Part shown: in pieces, positions 5,302-7,732 of the stretch
Layout: each line of letters begins with the position of its first letter
How positions within the stretch are numbered: the first letter of the stretch is position 1
Assembly: GCA_016210435.1 (NCBI GenBank)
Contig: JACQUF010000246.1
Location: forward strand, 1 to 7,732
Origin: Chloroflexota bacterium
GTDB taxonomy: Bacteria > Chloroflexota > Dehalococcoidia > Lucifugimonadales > Lucifugimonadaceae
Length of the DNA stretch: 7,732 bases
Direction of reading: 5' to 3'
The notes under the pieces: model-generated
Seen by the model: the letters and a program-made list of their open reading frames with translations, nothing else
Database searches by the model: none
Told to the model about the DNA's origin: nothing
Position numbers and translations under genes: made by a program

Positions 5302-6279
5302 TCAGCTCACGAAGCCTTGCATGCCTGCCGACACTGCGTCGAGCCGTTTTCTTGCTTCCGGGTCCAGCTTGAAGGAAGCCGCTCCCGCATTGTCTTCAAG
5401 ATGCGCGACCGTATCGCCCCCGGTTATCGCGACGGTGATCTCCGGATGCGACAGCACCCAGGCAAGCGCGATCTGGGCGATTGACTTACCGTATTCGCCT
5501 GCTACCTGCTTCGCAGTGTGCATAACCTTCGCCGCGCCGGAATTCATCACCGCGTCGAATCGTTCGCGCGGACGCCGTCCCCAGAGCGTGTCCTTCGGGG
5601 GCGCCTTGCCGGGCGTGTAGATGCCGCTGAGGAGGCCAACCCCGAGCGGGCTGTAAGCCATGACCCCGAGAGCGTAATCCCGCACCATCGGGAACATTTC
5701 GCCTTCGAGCCGCCGATCGACAAGGCTGTAGGGGTTCTGGACCGTGATAAACGGCAACGCATTCAGCTGCCTCTGCAGGTCGAGTGACTTCACGACCTGC
5801 CAGGCCTGGAAATTGCAGCACCCCACGTAGCGAGTCTTTCCCGCGCGAAGCAGGTCGTCGAGCGCGCGGAGCGTCTCGTCCAACGGCGTCGAGTCGTCGT
5901 AGCGATGCAACAGGTAGACGTCGATGTGGTCGGTGTCGATCCGCTGGAGGGACCGCTCGATCTCTCGCATGATGTGGTAACGGGAGCTTCCGGAATCGTT
6001 GGGACCATGGCCGATCGGGCTCGTCACCTTCGACGTGATGACCACGTCGTCACGCTTGCTCTTGATCGCCTTCCCGAGTACTACTTCCGAATGCCCGGTG
6101 TATTTGCGGTCGTCCATCGGGCCGTACACGTTGGCGCAATCAATCAGATTGATCCCGAGATCGACCGCCCGCTCGATCACGCGCTGCATGTCGCCCTCGT
6201 CTCGCTGCCCGCGGAATCCGAGGCCCAGAGCGAGGCGGCTAACCTTGACGCCGGCGCGGCCGAAGTTCACGTAATCCAC
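5302..6279 (-). CDS. Aldo/keto reductase family oxidoreductase
   Basis: This 325-residue protein is a cytoplasmic NAD(P)H-dependent aldo/keto reductase of (beta/alpha)8-barrel fold, interconverting a carbonyl and an alcohol. The catalytic tetrad is complete: D47 and Y52 (IDCANVYG), K84 (ITSKV) and H125 (LLHRYD). The barrel signatures GHSEVVLGKAI (62-72) and VGCCNFQAWQ are present. QNPYSLVDRRLE and a C-terminal ALAWVLSHPEITVAITG cofactor-side segment are typical of the AKR superfamily branch related to plant and bacterial sugar reductases. The start is GTG at 6277-6279, with a strong AGGAG six bases upstream. The gene lies 65 bases after the dehydratase gene and 110 before coxM. Many relatives act on sugars or short aldehydes, including sugar dehydrogenases, which would suit the neighbouring sugar-acid-dehydratase-like enzyme. 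The substrate is not determinable here. Confidence 0.92.
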   Translation of the reverse strand: MDYVNFGRAGVKVSRLALGLGFRGQRDEGDMQRVIERAVDLGINLIDCANVYGPMDDRKYTGHSEVVLGKAIKSKRDDVVITSKVTSPIGHGPNDSGSSRYHIMREIERSLQRIDTDHIDVYLLHRYDDSTPLDETLRALDDLLRAGKTRYVGCCNFQAWQVVKSLDLQRQLNALPFITVQNPYSLVDRRLEGEMFPMVRDYALGVMAYSPLGVGLLSGIYTPGKAPPKDTLWGRRPRERFDAVMNSGAAKVMHTAKQVAGEYGKSIAQIALAWVLSHPEITVAITGGDTVAHLEDNAGAASFKLDPEARKRLDAVSAGMQGFVS

Positions 6280-6285
6280 TGGTTG

Positions 6286-6290
6286 CTCCT
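6286..6290 (-). promoter_or_regulatory. Ribosome-binding site supporting the GTG start of the aldo/keto reductase
   Basis: AGGAG on the minus strand, six bases before the GTG at 6279. Its strength and spacing decide in favour of this non-ATG start. The palindromic repeat begins 9 bases further upstream. Confidence 0.75.
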
Positions 6291-6299
6291 GATGCGCTC

Positions 6300-6342
6300 C
6301 CCTCTCCCCCTGGTGGGAGAGGGCCTGTGAAACAGGGGTGAG
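6300..6342 (-). repeat. Two-hairpin palindromic repeat between the dehydratase and reductase genes
   Basis: The first hairpin has perfect 9-bp arms CCCTCTCCC (6300-6308) and GGGAGAGGG (6315-6323). The second is CCTGT (6324-6328) / ACAGG (6332-6336) around GAA. The tail is GGGTGAG (6336-6342). The dehydratase stop codon (6345-6347) is two bases away. In the minus-strand transcript the unit fills most of the 65-base gap between the two genes, leaving room only for the reductase ribosome-binding site. Confidence 0.75.
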
Positions 6343-6344
6343 CG

Positions 6345-7442
6345 CTAACCCACCCGGTGTTTTTCGAGCGCCTCATAATTGATTTGAAGGCCGATCCCCG
6401 GCCTGTCGGGCGCGTACACGTAGCCGTCCTTGATACGCAGCGTGTCCTCGTAGATCCGCCCGTGCATCGGATCGACCGAGTCGCGGTAGTACTCGAGGAT
6501 CAGCCCGTTCGATATTGCCGCGACAAGATGAATGTGGATTTCCTGGTTGCCGTGCGGTGCGATGTCCAGATCGTTCGCCTGCGCCAGCGCGACCACCTTC
6601 ATGAATTCTGTGATTCCGCCCAGGATCAGCGCGTCCGGTTGGAGGATGTCGACTGCCCGCACGTTGATCATGTCCCGGAAGCCGTAGCGGGTGTACTCGT
6701 TCTCACCCGCCGCGATCGGGATAGATGTGGCGTGCGTGATCGCGGCCTGGCCCGCGTAGTCGTCAGGTTCCACGGGCTCTTCGAACCAGAAAAGGTCGTA
6801 TTGCTCGGCCTTGCGCGCAAACTCTATCGCCTCGTAGTGCCGGTACGCGTTGTTGGCGTCCACCATCAGCTTGACGTCCGGGCCAACCGCCTCGCGCACC
6901 ACTCGAACGCGCTCGATGTCCTCGTTGATCGGCGCGCCGCCAACCTTCATCTTCACTGCCCTTGCCCCGAGCTCGATGTTCTTCTCCATCTCGAGCGCCA
7001 GCTCCTTCAGGCCCTTGCCCTCTTCGTAGTAGCCGCCCGCGATGTAGGTATCGACCCTGTCCGTGAATCCCCCGAGGAGTTTGTAGAGAGGGAGGCCGGC
7101 GACCTTGCCCTTGAGGTCCCAGAGTGCAATGTCGATCCCGCTGATCACTCGTGTCGTTATGCCACGGCGGCCGACCAGCTTTGGCCGCCACATTTCGTGC
7201 CAGTGCCGCTCGTTGTCGAGCGGATCACGGCCAATCAGCGCCTGCTTGAAATGCCCGATCATCGCGACGCCGACTTCCGGCGAGTCCTGCATGCCGCCGA
7301 AGAGCCCCACACCGGTCACGCCTTCGTCCGTCTCGATCTTGACGACGTTTAGTCCCGAGTGCGTGTAGGTGTAGAGGCCGTTCCTGATCGGCTTGTGGCG
7401 CGGCCAGCGAAATACTTCGGGCTTGATGTCAGTGATCTTCAT
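6345..7442 (-). CDS. Enolase-superfamily enzyme, mandelate racemase subgroup (probable sugar-acid dehydratase)
   Basis: This 365-residue protein has the capping domain plus modified TIM barrel of the enolase superfamily, which uses Mg2+ to stabilise an enolate next to a carboxylate. The KxK motif (K164, K166), the metal ligands D195 (VDANN), E221 (WFEEP) and E247 (AGENE), the D270/H297 dyad (QPDA and PHGN) and E317 (LEYY) are all present. With this start they fall on the same numbers as in mandelate racemase. That supports the subgroup, and these catalytic residues also fit sugar-acid dehydratases. At position 139, where mandelate racemase has Ser, there is Tyr, so mandelate is an unlikely substrate. 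The ATG at 7440-7442 is fixed by GAGGAG five bases upstream. A GTG 12 codons earlier was rejected. It is the first gene of the minus-strand cluster; the acid it dehydrates or racemises is unknown. Confidence 0.92.
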   Translation of the reverse strand: MKITDIKPEVFRWPRHKPIRNGLYTYTHSGLNVVKIETDEGVTGVGLFGGMQDSPEVGVAMIGHFKQALIGRDPLDNERHWHEMWRPKLVGRRGITTRVISGIDIALWDLKGKVAGLPLYKLLGGFTDRVDTYIAGGYYEEGKGLKELALEMEKNIELGARAVKMKVGGAPINEDIERVRVVREAVGPDVKLMVDANNAYRHYEAIEFARKAEQYDLFWFEEPVEPDDYAGQAAITHATSIPIAAGENEYTRYGFRDMINVRAVDILQPDALILGGITEFMKVVALAQANDLDIAPHGNQEIHIHLVAAISNGLILEYYRDSVDPMHGRIYEDTLRIKDGYVYAPDRPGIGLQINYEALEKHRVG

Positions 7443-7447
7443 CGGTG

Positions 7448-7453
7448 CTCCTC
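7448..7453 (-). promoter_or_regulatory. Ribosome-binding site that fixes the start of the enolase-superfamily gene
   Basis: GAGGAG on the minus strand, five bases before the ATG at 7442. It rules against the upstream in-frame GTG (7476-7478), which has no such site. Confidence 0.8.
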
Positions 7454-7497
7454 GGGTTGGCCGGATGCGGCACGGCATTCCGCTTCAATCGGCCGGC

Positions 7498-7506
7498 AGT
7501 GTAGCA
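7498..7506 (-). promoter_or_regulatory. Candidate promoter -10 element for the minus-strand cluster
   Basis: The minus strand reads TGC TACACT here: an extended -10 with four of six matches to TATAAT, about 55 bases upstream of the first gene. No good -35 hexamer stands at 16-18 bases. It would give a leader of roughly 45-50 bases. This is a plausible but weak call; an activator-dependent promoter would fit the poor -35. Confidence 0.3.
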
Positions 7507-7666
7507 AAGCCGCCGGCACGCTGAGCCTGTTGAAGCGCGTATTGGTGCGGTCAATCGCAAATCCTTGCGGTAAGCCGCTGCCGAAGCCGTCGACCACCTC
7601 GGCGCCCAATTGTCATTCCGAGAGGGATCTTTTCACGTGTTTCGATGGCGTGCAGCCTCGGGGCAA
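7507..7666. other. Divergent intergenic region with repeat-like fragments
   Basis: No gene is seen in the 265 bases between the first cluster gene and the tRNA. CGCTGAGCCTGTTGAAGCG at 7519-7537 resembles, on the minus strand, the common dispersed CTTCGACAGGCTCAG intergenic repeat. TGTCATTCCGAGAGGGATC at 7611-7629 resembles the 5' part of another dispersed type (GTCATTCCGAG...GGAATC). TCATTCCGA also occurs at 199-207. These are similarity impressions, not alignments. Confidence 0.35.
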
Positions 7667-7672
7667 TACAAT
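7667..7672 (+). promoter_or_regulatory. Candidate -10 element for the tRNA
   Basis: TACAAT (five of six matches to TATAAT) lies 35 bases before the first tRNA base, a suitable distance for a short 5' leader. The expected -35 position (about 7643-7649) holds no good match to TTGACA, so the call is tentative. Confidence 0.35.
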
Positions 7673-7707
7673 GCTGCCAGCCGCCGAATTCGATATCGTG
7701 TAATCGT

Positions 7708-7732
7708 GGGCCCGTAGCTCAGTGGTCAGAGC
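7708..7732 (+). tRNA. tRNA, 5' part only (isotype not determinable)
   Basis: GGGCCCG (7708-7714) is a typical seven-base acceptor 5' strand. TA follows at tRNA positions 8-9, then a D-arm with stem GCTC (7717-7720) / GAGC (7729-7732) and loop AGTGGTCA that contains the invariant G18-G19 and A21. The window ends exactly at the close of the D stem. The anticodon is cut off, so the amino acid cannot be stated. Confidence 0.85.

Noticed and set aside
4061..5620. A 519-codon open frame on the plus strand opposite coxS, coxM and the reductase gene
   Set aside because: It is antisense to three genes with complete family motifs, its translation is Arg/Pro-rich without any domain, and long mirror frames are expected in GC-rich DNA.
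6357..7352. A 331-codon open frame on the plus strand opposite the enolase-superfamily gene
   Set aside because: Its translation is low-complexity Val/Arg/Asp/His-rich with no domain. The minus-strand gene has every catalytic residue in place.

Overview
The window looks like a piece of a GC-rich bacterial chromosome. Genes are tightly packed, Shine-Dalgarno sites are clear, several starts are GTG, and palindromic repeats sit between genes. Repeats built as CCCTCTCCC...GGGAGAGGG followed by GGGTGAGGG are of a type common in Proteobacteria, so a proteobacterium is my best guess. No marker gene fixes the taxon.

Layout, left to right. The first 67 bases are the end of a plus-strand gene I cannot identify. 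A 227-base convergent gap with repeat-like fragments follows. From 295 to 7442 every gene is on the minus strand. In transcription order (right to left) they are: an enolase-superfamily (mandelate racemase subgroup) sugar-acid-dehydratase-like enzyme; an aldo/keto reductase; the FAD subunit (CoxM type) and the 2Fe-2S subunit (CoxS type) of a xanthine dehydrogenase/CO dehydrogenase-family molybdenum hydroxylase; an XdhC/CoxI-type maturation factor; a MocA-type molybdopterin cytidylyltransferase; an M24 (Xaa-Pro peptidase-like) metallopeptidase; and a small two-helix membrane protein. The last 25 bases are the 5' end of a plus-strand tRNA, divergent from the cluster.

How the genes fit together. 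CoxM, CoxS, XdhC and MocA supply the two electron-transfer subunits and two cofactor-maturation activities of a molybdenum hydroxylase, and MocA suggests the cytosine-dinucleotide form of the cofactor. The catalytic molybdenum-binding large subunit (CoxL/XdhB type) is not in the window; its usual neighbourhood is occupied by the aldo/keto reductase upstream and xdhC downstream. The dehydratase and reductase upstream suggest oxidation and dehydration of a sugar or sugar acid. No substrate can be named from sequence.

The most unusual non-coding signal is a family of two-hairpin repeats in the gaps of this cluster: one copy after the dehydratase gene, one after the reductase gene, a tandem pair between coxS and xdhC, and a reduced, inverted copy before the small membrane-protein gene. 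The second hairpin has a different sequence in every full copy yet keeps its base pairing. That points to selection on folded structure.
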